Source: Clostridiales bacterium UBA1779
GTDB lineage: Bacteria > Bacillota > Clostridia > Oscillospirales > CAG-272
Length of the DNA: 17,256 nt
Assembly (NCBI GenBank): GCA_002314565.1
Contig: DCGL01000010.1
Coordinates: 43,992 to 61,247 of the forward strand
Direction: 5' to 3'
Both the position numbers and the translations under genes were made by a program. The notes under the pieces were generated by a model. That model did no database searches. It saw nothing but the letters and a program-made list of their open reading frames with translations, and was not told the DNA's origin. This document shows positions 6,346 to 13,248 of this stretch, in pieces (positions within the stretch are counted from its first letter, which is position 1; the number at the start of each line of letters is the position of its first letter).

Positions 6346-6788
6346 TGAAACTTAATGAACTTAAGCCCGCTGAGGGTGCCGTTACTGCCGGCTTCCGTAA
6401 GGGCAGAGGAACAGGTTCCGGAAACGGCAAGACTGCCGGTAAGGGACATAAGGGACAGAATGCCCGTTCAGGCGGCGGCGTAAGACCCGGCTTCGAAGGC
6501 GGTCAGTTCCCCATCTACAGACAGCTTCCCAAGAGAGGCTTCACCAATAAGCTGTTCAAGACAGTTTACGCTACAGTCAACGTTTCCGAGCTTAACGGTT
6601 TTGAAGACGGAGCTGTTGTTGATCTTGAAACACTTATTCAGGCCAGAATCATCCGCAAGGAATATGACGGTCTGAAGGTACTCGGCAACGGCGAACTCAC
6701 AAAGAAGCTCACCGTTAAGGCAGCAAAGTTCTCCGGAGCTGCCAAGGAAAAGATTGAAGCAGCAGGCGGAAGTGCAGAGGAGGTATAA
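6345..6788 (+). CDS. rplO: 50S ribosomal protein L15
   Basis: A 147-residue L15, a late assembly protein that threads a long basic Gly-rich arm into 23S rRNA. The arm is visible at residues 18-50 (RKGRGTGSGNGKTAGKGHKG then ARSGGGVRPGFEGGQFP), followed by the globular domain with LPKRGFTN. Its 3' end, GAGGAGGTATAAGG, also supplies the binding site for secY two bases downstream, so these genes are tightly linked. Confidence 0.97.
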   Translation: MKLNELKPAEGAVTAGFRKGRGTGSGNGKTAGKGHKGQNARSGGGVRPGFEGGQFPIYRQLPKRGFTNKLFKTVYATVNVSELNGFEDGAVVDLETLIQARIIRKEYDGLKVLGNGELTKKLTVKAAKFSGAAKEKIEAAGGSAEEV

Positions 6789-6790
6789 GG

Positions 6791-8140
6791 ATGTTTGCGA
6801 CCCTTAAGAACGCCTGGAAAATTACAGAACTCAGAACAAAGATTCTCTTTACTCTTCTGATCGTTCTTATTTACCGACTCGGCGCGCAGATTCCGGTACC
6901 TTATATCAGCGAGACAGCAGTTGCCTCATTCAACTCTTACGCTCAGGGTTCGATATTCTACTATCTGAACCTTCTGTCGGGAAGTGCCATGTCACAGGCA
7001 ACACTCTTCGCTCTCTCAGTTTCCCCCTACATCACCGCATCCATTGTTATTCAGCTTCTTACAGTTGCCATCCCCGCTCTTCAGAGAATGTCTCAGGACG
7101 GCGAAGAAGGCAAAAAGAAGATTACAGCCCTTACAAGATACTGCACCGTTGCTCTCGCTCTTGTCACAGCCTACGGCTATCTCAAGATGATGGAAAGCTA
7201 CGGCATGCTCGTTGACGATATCAACTGGTTCGGAAAGATCGTTGTTGTCGCCAGCTACTGTGCCGGTGCTGCAATTATCATGTGGCTCTCTGAAAAAATC
7301 AACGTTTACGGTATCGGCAACGGTATTTCAATGATACTCTTTGCCAATATTCTCTCCCGTGTTCCCGCACTTTGCATCAGCGTATGGCAGATGACATTCA
7401 AGAACGCTATCGGGTTCAGCTCAATGTTCTCAGGTTTCTCAATCTTAGGACTGCTGCTCTCTGTTCTGTCACTTGCTCTTACCTTTGCAATCATTGTGCT
7501 CATCGTCTGGTTCACAGAATCAGAAAGAAGAATCCCGATTCAGTACGCCAAGCGTGTTGTCGGTCGCAAGATGTATGGCGGTCAGGCATCTAACCTTCCT
7601 CTCAAGCTCAATATGTCCGGCGTTATGCCCGTCATCTTTGCCAGCTCGATTGTATCGGTTCCTGCCACCATTGCAAGCTTCTTTACCAATTCAAAATTCG
7701 AGAATTTCATTGACAAGTGGTTCAACTATAACACATGGATGTACCTGCTTGTTTATCTTGTTCTCATTATTGCATTTGGCTACTTCTACGTTCTGATTTC
7801 TTTTGACCCTGTTGAAGTTTCCAACAATATACAGAAAAACGGCGGATCAATCCCCGGAATCAGATCCGGCAGACCCACAGTTCAGTACATCAAGAGAATC
7901 CTCAACAGAATTACCCTTATCGGTTCTATCTTCCTTTGCTTCATCGCAGGCTTCCCGATGCTCATCAACATCGTAAACAGTATGATTGACTCAACAAGCA
8001 CCACCTTCTCGGGTATTGCTTTCGGAGGCAACTCACTGCTTATCGTTGTCGGTGTTGCCCTTGAGCTTATGCATGACCTTGAAGCCCAGATAGCAATGCG
8101 CAGCTACGGCAAATCAGCAACGAAGGGTATCTTCGGCTGA
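6791..8140 (+). CDS. secY: Protein translocase channel subunit SecY
   Basis: A 449-residue polytopic membrane protein that forms the protein-conducting Sec channel with SecE and SecG in the cytoplasmic membrane. About ten hydrophobic segments are visible, beginning with residues 18-36. Family marks include the RLGAQIPVP segment after TM1, the plug region around residues 55-70, SPYITASIVIQLL at 78-90, YGIGNGISMILFANI in the middle, and the cytoplasmic loop ending YAKRVVGRKMYGGQ before LPLKLNMSGVMPVIFASS. It overlaps no neighbour but starts two bases after rplO. Length is normal. Confidence 0.98.
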   Translation: MFATLKNAWKITELRTKILFTLLIVLIYRLGAQIPVPYISETAVASFNSYAQGSIFYYLNLLSGSAMSQATLFALSVSPYITASIVIQLLTVAIPALQRMSQDGEEGKKKITALTRYCTVALALVTAYGYLKMMESYGMLVDDINWFGKIVVVASYCAGAAIIMWLSEKINVYGIGNGISMILFANILSRVPALCISVWQMTFKNAIGFSSMFSGFSILGLLLSVLSLALTFAIIVLIVWFTESERRIPIQYAKRVVGRKMYGGQASNLPLKLNMSGVMPVIFASSIVSVPATIASFFTNSKFENFIDKWFNYNTWMYLLVYLVLIIAFGYFYVLISFDPVEVSNNIQKNGGSIPGIRSGRPTVQYIKRILNRITLIGSIFLCFIAGFPMLINIVNSMIDSTSTTFSGIAFGGNSLLIVVGVALELMHDLEAQIAMRSYGKSATKGIFG

Positions 8141-8169
8141 GCCGGCTCACATAAAGGTTAGGTTTTGTT

Positions 8170-8811
8170 ATGAATCTGATAATAATGGGAGCTCCCGGAG
8201 CGGGAAAAGGCACACAGGCTGAAGCAATTTCAAAGCGGGAGCAGATTCCCGCAATATCCACAGGACAGATTCTGCGTGAGGCAATTGCCTCCGGTACGGA
8301 ACTCGGCAAAAGCGCCAAGTCCTATATCGATGCAGGAAATCTTGTGCCCGATGAAACGGTCATCGGTATCGTAAAAGACTATCTTTCCTCCGATGCATGC
8401 AAAAACGGTTTCATACTCGACGGCTTCCCCCGTTCCGCAGCTCAGGCTGAGGCACTTAAGAAGCTCGGTGTAAAAATTGATGCCGTTCTCAGCATTGAAG
8501 TATCGGATGAGCGTATTGTAAAGCGTATGAGCGGAAGAAGAGTCTGCGAATGCGGCGCTTCTTATCACACCGAGTATCTTAAGCCCAAAAAGGAAGGAAT
8601 CTGCGACAAATGCGGCAAGGAGCTGTTCATCCGCAAGGATGACAAGCCCGAAACCGTTCTGAACAGACTCAAGACCTACCACGAACAGACTGAGCCCGTT
8701 ATCGGTTTCTACAGAAACGAGGGACTGCTCGTCGAAGTGGAAGGACAGGAAGAGGTTGAAGATACAACCGAATTGGTCCGCAAGGCTTTGTGGAGCAAAA
8801 TCAAGAAATGA
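8170..8811 (+). CDS. adk: Adenylate kinase, long form with LID zinc site
   Basis: A 213-residue cytosolic enzyme converting ATP + AMP to two ADP. The P-loop GAPGAGKGT is at residues 7-15, the AMP-binding TGQILREAI at 31-39, and DGFPR at 84-88. The LID domain (about 121-158) carries C126, C128, C145 and C148. In zinc-type adenylate kinases the first pair is normally CxxC, but here it reads CEC, one residue shorter, while the second is a normal CxxC. The binding site upstream is weaker than for other genes (AAAGG/TTAGG). The TGA stop overlaps the map start. Confidence 0.97.
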   Translation: MNLIIMGAPGAGKGTQAEAISKREQIPAISTGQILREAIASGTELGKSAKSYIDAGNLVPDETVIGIVKDYLSSDACKNGFILDGFPRSAAQAEALKKLGVKIDAVLSIEVSDERIVKRMSGRRVCECGASYHTEYLKPKKEGICDKCGKELFIRKDDKPETVLNRLKTYHEQTEPVIGFYRNEGLLVEVEGQEEVEDTTELVRKALWSKIKK

Positions 8812-9563
8812 TACCGCTTAAAAATTCTTTACAGATAGCGGAAATGAAGAAGGCGGGCAGAATCACTGCCGAGGCTATGGATGCAGCCATAGAGGCTGTC
8901 AGGGAAGGAATTTCCACATATGAGCTCGACAGGATTATCCGGCACCACATCGAAAGATGCGGTGCCCGCCCAACCTTTCTTGGGTACGGCGGCTTCCCCG
9001 GAAGCGCCTGCATAAGCATCAATGATGAAGTCATTCACGGAATACCTTCAAGAAAGAAGATACTTCGGGAAGGCGACATCGTAAAAATTGACGTCGGAGC
9101 TTTCTATCACGGTTTTACCGGTGATATGGCCCGAACCATCCCCGTCGGACAGGTTGCTCCTGAAGTCCTTCACCTGATTGAGGTTACAAAACACAGCTTC
9201 GAATGCGGTGTTGAGGCCTTCAGAGAAGGAAACAGAATGGGCGACATCGGATATGCAATTCAGAGCTGCGTTGAAGCCGAAGGCTTCTCAGTTGTCAGAA
9301 AGTATATCGGTCACGGCGTAGGACACGAGCTTCACGAAGACCCCGAGGTTCCGAATTTCGGAACGGCCGGACGCGGCGTTAAGCTGCAGACCGGTATGAC
9401 ACTTGCAATCGAACCCATGGTTAACGTCGGAAGACCTGAAGTCAGAGAACTGCCTGACGGATGGACGGTGAAAACCGCCGACGGAACGCTTTCCGCACAT
9501 TATGAAAACTCTGTGGCCCTGACACCGGAAGGAACAGTAATCCTTACCGCTGTGTATGACTGA
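8808..9563 (+). CDS. map: Type I methionine aminopeptidase
   Basis: A 251-residue cytosolic metalloenzyme that removes the initiator methionine from new proteins. All metal ligands are present: D95, D106, H169, E202 and E233, each two less than the E. coli numbering, plus catalytic-loop H77. There is no N-terminal extension, so this is the basic bacterial type Ia. ATG 8808 overlaps the adk stop (ATGA); GGAG lies about 11 bases upstream. An in-frame GTG at 8790 would add six residues, but the 8808 start matches the family opening (MIPLKNSLQIAEMKKAGRI) and the coupling pattern. Confidence 0.97.
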   Translation: MIPLKNSLQIAEMKKAGRITAEAMDAAIEAVREGISTYELDRIIRHHIERCGARPTFLGYGGFPGSACISINDEVIHGIPSRKKILREGDIVKIDVGAFYHGFTGDMARTIPVGQVAPEVLHLIEVTKHSFECGVEAFREGNRMGDIGYAIQSCVEAEGFSVVRKYIGHGVGHELHEDPEVPNFGTAGRGVKLQTGMTLAIEPMVNVGRPEVRELPDGWTVKTADGTLSAHYENSVALTPEGTVILTAVYD

Positions 9564-9573
9564 TAAGAAAGAT

Positions 9574-9588
9574 AGGAGTGATTACTCT
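9574..9588 (+). promoter_or_regulatory. infA ribosome binding site, overlapping a small hairpin
   Basis: AGGAG (9574-9578) lies eight bases before CTG 9587. GAGT (9576-9579) can pair with ACTC (9584-9587) around a GATT loop, extendable by a G-U pair, which would hide both the binding site and the start codon. The stem is short, so its stability is uncertain. Confidence 0.5.
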
Positions 9589-9805
9589 GCCAAAGGATGA
9601 CGTTGTAGAATTTGAAGGTACCGTTGTTGAGGCTCTGCCCAACACAGTCTTCAAAGTTCAGCTGCCTAACGGTCATATTGTGACCGCCCACATTTCAGGC
9701 AAGCTTCGTATGAATTATATCAGAATCCTGCCGGGAGACCATGTCAAGGTTGAGGTTTCGGTCTACGACCTGACAAAGGGAAGAATTACCTGGCGAACCA
9801 AATAA
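9587..9805 (+). CDS. infA: Translation initiation factor IF-1, apparent CTG start
   Basis: IF-1 is an OB-fold protein that occupies the 30S A-site during initiation with IF-2 and IF-3. The protein is clear from (M)PKDDVVEFEGTVVEALPN, then GHIVTAHISGKLRMNYIRIL and the end YDLTKGRITWRTK. No ATG fits. Starting at CTG 9587 gives exactly 72 residues and the normal (M)xKxDVxExEG opening, and places AGGAG at an ideal eight bases. GTG 9578 gives 75 residues but overlaps the binding site and has no other site upstream. The start codon is therefore inferred; the gene identity is not in doubt. Confidence 0.93.
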   Translation: MPKDDVVEFEGTVVEALPNTVFKVQLPNGHIVTAHISGKLRMNYIRILPGDHVKVEVSVYDLTKGRITWRTK

Positions 9806-9846
9806 AAAATCGGATCAAATATATAGTCAGAAAGGTATGGCAAATT

Positions 9847-9960
9847 ATGAAAGTTAAGCCGTCCGTAAAGAAGATCTGCGATAAATGCAAGATCATTAAA
9901 AGACATGGCCGCGTTATGGTCATCTGCGAGAACCCCAAGCACAAACAGCGCCAGGGTTAA
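9847..9960 (+). CDS. rpmJ: 50S ribosomal protein L36, zinc-binding type
   Basis: A 37-residue protein, MKVKPSVKKICDKCKIIKRH followed by GRVMVICENPKHKQRQG, at the base of the L7/L12 stalk region of the 50S subunit. C11xxC14, C27 and H32 form the zinc ribbon of the Cys-containing L36 type. An AAAGG site lies about 11 bases upstream. A decoy ATG at 9837 opens a six-codon frame that stops immediately. Position between infA and rpsM is the standard one. Confidence 0.97.
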   Translation: MKVKPSVKKICDKCKIIKRHGRVMVICENPKHKQRQG

Positions 9961-9996
9961 TCGCGATAAACTGAAATTCAGAAAGGATAAACAAGA

Positions 9997-10371
9997 ATGG
10001 CTCGTATAGCTGGTGTTGATATTCCTAACGCTAAGCGCGTAGAGATCGCCCTTACCTACATTTACGGTATCGGACGCAAGAGCGCTAACGATATACTTGC
10101 AAAAACCGGTATTAATCCGGATACCCGTGCAAAAGATCTTACAGAGGATCAGGTTGCACTTCTTCGTGATGAGATTGAAAAGAACTACGTTGTCGAAGGT
10201 GACCTTCGCCGTGACGTAAATCTCAACATCAAGAGACTGGTCGAAATTAACTGCTACCGCGGAATCAGACACAGAAAAGGTCTGCCCGTAAGAGGTCAGA
10301 GAACAAAGACCAATGCCAGAACCCGCAAGGGCCCTGTCAAGACAATCGCCAACAAGAAGAAAGGAGCTTAA
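9997..10371 (+). CDS. rpsM: 30S ribosomal protein S13
   Basis: A 124-residue S13 at the top of the 30S head, forming bridges to L5 and touching P-site tRNA. It opens MARIAGVDIPNAKRVEIALT, has YIYGIGRKSANDIL (a helix-hairpin-helix-like element), and ends with the basic tail GIRHRKGLPVRGQRTKTNAR then TRKGPVKTI. AAAGGA precedes the start. The gene is ordinary and opens the classical alpha set of rpsM-rpsK-rpsD-rpoA-rplQ. Confidence 0.98.
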   Translation: MARIAGVDIPNAKRVEIALTYIYGIGRKSANDILAKTGINPDTRAKDLTEDQVALLRDEIEKNYVVEGDLRRDVNLNIKRLVEINCYRGIRHRKGLPVRGQRTKTNARTRKGPVKTIANKKKGA

Positions 10372-10377
10372 TAAATT

Positions 10378-10779
10378 ATGGCTGCTGCAAAAGATGCTAA
10401 GAAGGTTATCAAGAAGCGCCGCGAGCGTAAGAACATACCTTACGGTCAGGTTCATATCCGTTCAACCTTCAATAACACAATCGTAACCATTACCGATACC
10501 GAAGGCAATGCCATTTCATGGGCTTCCGCCGGCGAACTCGGATTCAAGGGCTCCAGAAAGTCCACTCCCTTCGCTGCTCAGTCTGCTTCCGAAACAGCTG
10601 CAAAGGCTGCTATCGAGCACGGCCTGAAGTCTGTCGAAGTATACGTAAGAGGTCCCGGTCAGGGACGTGAATCTGCCATCCGCGCTCTTGAGACCGTCGG
10701 ACTTCAGATTACTCTTATCAAAGACGTTACACCCGTTCCTCACAACGGATGCAGACCCCCCAAACGCCGCCGCGTTTGA
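10378..10779 (+). CDS. rpsK: 30S ribosomal protein S11
   Basis: A 133-residue S11 in the 30S platform near the mRNA exit. It has a basic N-terminal tail, then YGQVHIRSTFNNTIVTITD, SWASAGELGFKGSRKSTPFA and the C-terminal signature DVTPVPHNGCRPPKRRRV (as segments). It starts six bases after rpsM with AAGGAG inside the end of rpsM. Length is normal. Confidence 0.98.
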   Translation: MAAAKDAKKVIKKRRERKNIPYGQVHIRSTFNNTIVTITDTEGNAISWASAGELGFKGSRKSTPFAAQSASETAAKAAIEHGLKSVEVYVRGPGQGRESAIRALETVGLQITLIKDVTPVPHNGCRPPKRRRV

Positions 10780-10803
10780 TCACTATTTAGGAGGATACAC
10801 ATT

Positions 10804-11457
10804 ATGGCAAGATATACAGGTCCTGATTGCAAGCTTTGCCGCAGAGAAGGCTGCAAGCTTTTCCTGAAGGGTGATCGCTGCACTTCCGGCAAATGCCCCT
10901 TCGACCGTGTAGAGTCCGGTGCCCGTAACCGTGACGCTGCTCCCGCTGCTCCCGGACAGCATGGCGCTGCCAAGAAGAAGCTCAGAGAATACGGTATGCA
11001 GCTTCGTGAGAAGGAAAAGGTCAAGAGATTCTACGGCGTTCTTGAGCGCCAGTTCCACAATTACTATCTGAAGGCTGCCAACATGGAAGGTATGGCCGGT
11101 GAAAACCTGCTTGTTCTTCTTGAAAGACGCCTTGATAACTCCGTTTTCCGTATGGGATTCGGTCAGAGCCGTGACGAAGCCCGTCAGCTGACTCTTCACG
11201 ATCACATCACCGTAAACGGCAAGAAAGTTAACATTCCCTCATATATGGTAAAGGTCGGAGATGTTATCGCTGTTTCCGAAGTCGGCAGAAGCGATGCCAT
11301 CAAGGCTCTTATCGAGGCTATGGCTTCCAAGAATACTCCCAAGTGGCTTGAAGTAGATGCAGAGCATGCATGTGCCAAGGTTGTCGCTCTTCCCACAAGA
11401 GAAGACGTAAACTTCAACTTCAACGAGCAGCTTATCGTCGAGCTCTATTCCAAATAA
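10804..11457 (+). CDS. rpsD: 30S ribosomal protein S4, zinc-binding type
   Basis: A 217-residue S4 that nucleates 30S assembly and is a known translational repressor of its own mRNA or operon in E. coli and B. subtilis. C9, C12, C26 and C31 match the zinc ligands of Thermus S4. The S4 RNA-binding domain with RLDNSVFRMGFGQSRDEARQ and HDHITVNGKKVNIPSY lies around residues 109-146, and the protein ends EDVNFNFNEQLIVELYSK. It is slightly long for the family, due to an Ala/Arg-rich stretch around residues 34-47. TTAGGAGG precedes the ATG. Location inside the alpha operon is the clostridial arrangement. Confidence 0.98.
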   Translation: MARYTGPDCKLCRREGCKLFLKGDRCTSGKCPFDRVESGARNRDAAPAAPGQHGAAKKKLREYGMQLREKEKVKRFYGVLERQFHNYYLKAANMEGMAGENLLVLLERRLDNSVFRMGFGQSRDEARQLTLHDHITVNGKKVNIPSYMVKVGDVIAVSEVGRSDAIKALIEAMASKNTPKWLEVDAEHACAKVVALPTREDVNFNFNEQLIVELYSK

Positions 11458-11629
11458 TACCGCTGTGCCTGCCGGATTTTTCCCATTATTCATTGCACGT
11501 TGCCTGACGTTCCGACGCCGGCAACCGGCAGATTGCTCCGCATAAGCGGTTAAGGCTACAGAATATTATGCGGAAAGACGGTTATAGGTTCAAAACCATT
11601 GCACAAAAAAATATAAGAGGTATAAAGGA
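11458..11629 (+). promoter_or_regulatory. Structured non-coding gap before rpoA, candidate leader
   Basis: This 172-base stretch is the longest gap between plus-strand genes. TCCGCATAA (11537-11545) and TTATGCGGA (11566-11574) are perfect 9-bp complements with a 20-base loop. Upstream, CCGGC at 11525-11529 can pair with GCCGG at 11517-11521 or, as CCGGCAG, with CTGCCGG at 11469-11475, while GTTGCC 11499-11504 can pair with GGCAAC 11520-11525. These pairings exclude one another. I find no convincing promoter and no T-run after a stem. A binding site for S4 or another regulator separating rpoA-rplQ from the ribosomal genes is possible but unproven. Confidence 0.45.
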
Positions 11630-12613
11630 ATGAATGAGATACAGAAGCCCAATATCACGATAGCAGAAGTAAGTGCTGACGGAAAGAAAGGTCATTTTGT
11701 GATTGAGCCCCTTGAAAGAGGCTTCGGCACAACACTCGGCAACTCTCTTCGTCGCGTAATGCTCAGCTCTCTTCGCGGTGTTGCCGTAACGAGCATCAAG
11801 GTTGACGGCGCTCTTCACGAGTTCACAGCTCTTCCCGGAGTTGTTGAGGATATGACTGAAATCATTCTCAACATCAAGGGAATTGTTGCCGCCCTGCACA
11901 CTCCGGACCTCGCTCCGAAGGTAGCGGTGCTTGACGTTACCGGTCCCTGCGAAGCTACTGCAGGTATGATCAGACAGGATTCGGACATTGAGATTCTCAA
12001 TCCCGATCATCATCTGGCCACACTGGACGCAGGTGCACATCTGGTTATCGAATTCACATTCGAAAGCGGACGCGGATACGTTTCCCAGGATCGTAACAAG
12101 ATACTTCATTCTGAAGTATACGGACAGACAGTGTCTGCTCCTGTAGGACTTATCTACACCGATTCTATCTACACTCCCGTTTACAATGTAAGCTACAGTG
12201 TGGAAAACACCCGTGTCGGAAGCAATATCACCGACTTTGACAAGCTTACGCTTGACGTTACCACCAACGGAACCATTAATGCCCGCGAGGCTATTTCCCT
12301 TGGTGCCAAGATTCTCAACGAGCATCTCAACTTGTTTATCGAGTTGACAGATGAAGCCAAGAATGCAGTCTTCGTGATCGATGCCCCTGAAAAGGACAAG
12401 AATAAGATCACTGAGATGACCGTTGAAGATCTTGACCTCTCTGTTCGCAGCACAAACTGCCTCAGACGTGTCGGCATCGAAACTGTCGGAGATATTACCA
12501 GCAAGACCGAAGACGAGATGATTAAGATCCGCAATCTCGGAAAGAAATCTCTCGATGAAATCATTCAGAAGATCAGATCACTCGGACTTTCCCTTCGCAG
12601 GGAAGACGACTGA
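11630..12613 (+). CDS. rpoA: DNA-directed RNA polymerase subunit alpha
   Basis: A 327-residue alpha subunit, which dimerises to scaffold beta and beta-prime and reads UP elements and activators with its C-terminal domain. The N-terminal domain shows FVIEPLERGFGTTLGNSLRR (residues 23-42) and ALPGVVEDMTEIILNIKG. The linker is around 240-258. The C-terminal domain (about 262-320) has the helix-hairpin-helix elements VRSTNCLRRVGIETVGDI and RNLGKKSLDEI. It is about a dozen residues longer than typical. ATG 11630 has AGAGG about nine bases upstream, and the preceding gap is structured. Confidence 0.98.
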   Translation: MNEIQKPNITIAEVSADGKKGHFVIEPLERGFGTTLGNSLRRVMLSSLRGVAVTSIKVDGALHEFTALPGVVEDMTEIILNIKGIVAALHTPDLAPKVAVLDVTGPCEATAGMIRQDSDIEILNPDHHLATLDAGAHLVIEFTFESGRGYVSQDRNKILHSEVYGQTVSAPVGLIYTDSIYTPVYNVSYSVENTRVGSNITDFDKLTLDVTTNGTINAREAISLGAKILNEHLNLFIELTDEAKNAVFVIDAPEKDKNKITEMTVEDLDLSVRSTNCLRRVGIETVGDITSKTEDEMIKIRNLGKKSLDEIIQKIRSLGLSLRREDD

Positions 12614-12649
12614 GTCTGAGTCAACAGTAATTTAAGGAGGAGCACTAAG

Positions 12650-13093
12650 ATGCCCGGAACAAGAAAACTCGGCAGACCTACAGCACACAGAAACGCTATG
12701 CTGAGGGGCCAGGTAACATATCTGTTCAAGAATGGCAAGGTTGAAACAACCATCACCCGTGCCAAGGAAGTCCGTGCCATGGCCGACAAGATGATCACAC
12801 TCGGCAAAGAGAATACTCTTGCCAGCCGCCGTGCCGCACTTGCATATATCACAGAAGAAGACGTTGTAACAAAGCTTTTCGCCGAAATCGCTCCCAAGTA
12901 TGAGAAGGTTGCCGGCGGTTACACCGCTATCTACAAGCTCGGTCCCCGCAGAGGAGATGCCGCTGAAATGGCTCTTATCACTCTCGTAAAGACCGCTGAA
13001 GAGCTTGCTGCAGAAGCCAATGCCAAGAAGGGCGCCAAGAAGGCTGCCAAGAAGGAAGAAGCTCCCGCTGCTGAGGAAAAGAAAGCCGATTGA
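12650..13093 (+). CDS. rplQ: 50S ribosomal protein L17 with charged C-terminal tail
   Basis: L17 binds near the peptide exit tunnel. The core, residues 1 to about 118, is standard: KLGRPTAHRNAMLRGQVTYL, then TTITRAKEVRAMADKMITLG and YTAIYKLGPRRGDAAEMALI. The protein is 147 residues, roughly 25-30 more than the usual length, because of a tail rich in Lys, Ala and Glu (AKKGAKKAAKKEEAPAAEEK, residues 125-144). It is the last gene of the superoperon, followed directly by a strong terminator. TAAGGAGG precedes the start. Confidence 0.97.
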   Translation: MPGTRKLGRPTAHRNAMLRGQVTYLFKNGKVETTITRAKEVRAMADKMITLGKENTLASRRAALAYITEEDVVTKLFAEIAPKYEKVAGGYTAIYKLGPRRGDAAEMALITLVKTAEELAAEANAKKGAKKAAKKEEAPAAEEKKAD

Positions 13094-13112
13094 TCCCGGC
13101 TTTTGATCAGAT

Positions 13113-13151
13113 AAAATCCGCCCGGTGCGCAATTGGCACCGGGCGGATTTT
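13113..13151. terminator. Bidirectional intrinsic terminator between convergent operons
   Basis: A perfect 16-bp stem (13113-13128 with 13136-13151) encloses a seven-base loop. The stem begins with AAAA and ends with TTTT, so on either strand a GC-rich hairpin is followed by a short T-run. It lies 19 bases after rplQ and is also downstream of the minus-strand pump gene. Confidence 0.92.
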
Positions 13152-13195
13152 CGATAAAAACGAATATGCGTCAGATAATTGGTTAAGCTGAAATG

Positions 13196-13221
13196 AAAAG
13201 GACCGCCGTGGCGATCCTTTT
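13196..13221 (-). terminator. Hairpin ending minus-strand transcription
   Basis: AAAAGGA (13196-13202) pairs with TCCTTTT (13215-13221), and CGCC (13204-13207) with GGCG (13210-13213) after a single mismatch. The tip would open to a four-base loop. Read on the minus strand it lies 28 bases after the pump gene's stop, with T-rich sequence (CTTTTCATTT) beyond. It probably terminates the minus operon, backed up by the bidirectional hairpin. Confidence 0.7.
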
Positions 13222-13248
13222 ATTATTCTGTCGTAACAATGACGTTTT

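Noticed and set aside
9564..9586. A small KOW-domain RNA-binding protein gene between map and infA, as in some Clostridia
   Set aside because: Only 23 bases lie between the map stop and the infA start, so no such gene is present here.
9763..10455. Minus-strand open frame of 230 codons opposite infA, rpmJ, rpsM and rpsK
   Set aside because: It runs antisense to four certain genes and has no recognisable domain; a chance frame in biased coding sequence.
11537..11605. tRNA-like fragments (GCGGTTAAGGC resembling a D-arm, GGTTCAAAACC resembling a T-arm) in the rpoA leader
   Set aside because: No acceptor stem or anticodon arm can be folded around them and the T-stem has only four pairs, so it is not a tRNA gene.
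11582..12325. Minus-strand open frame of 247 codons opposite rpoA
   Set aside because: It lies entirely over the rpoA leader and coding region, resembles no known family and is explained by codon bias of rpoA on the other strand.
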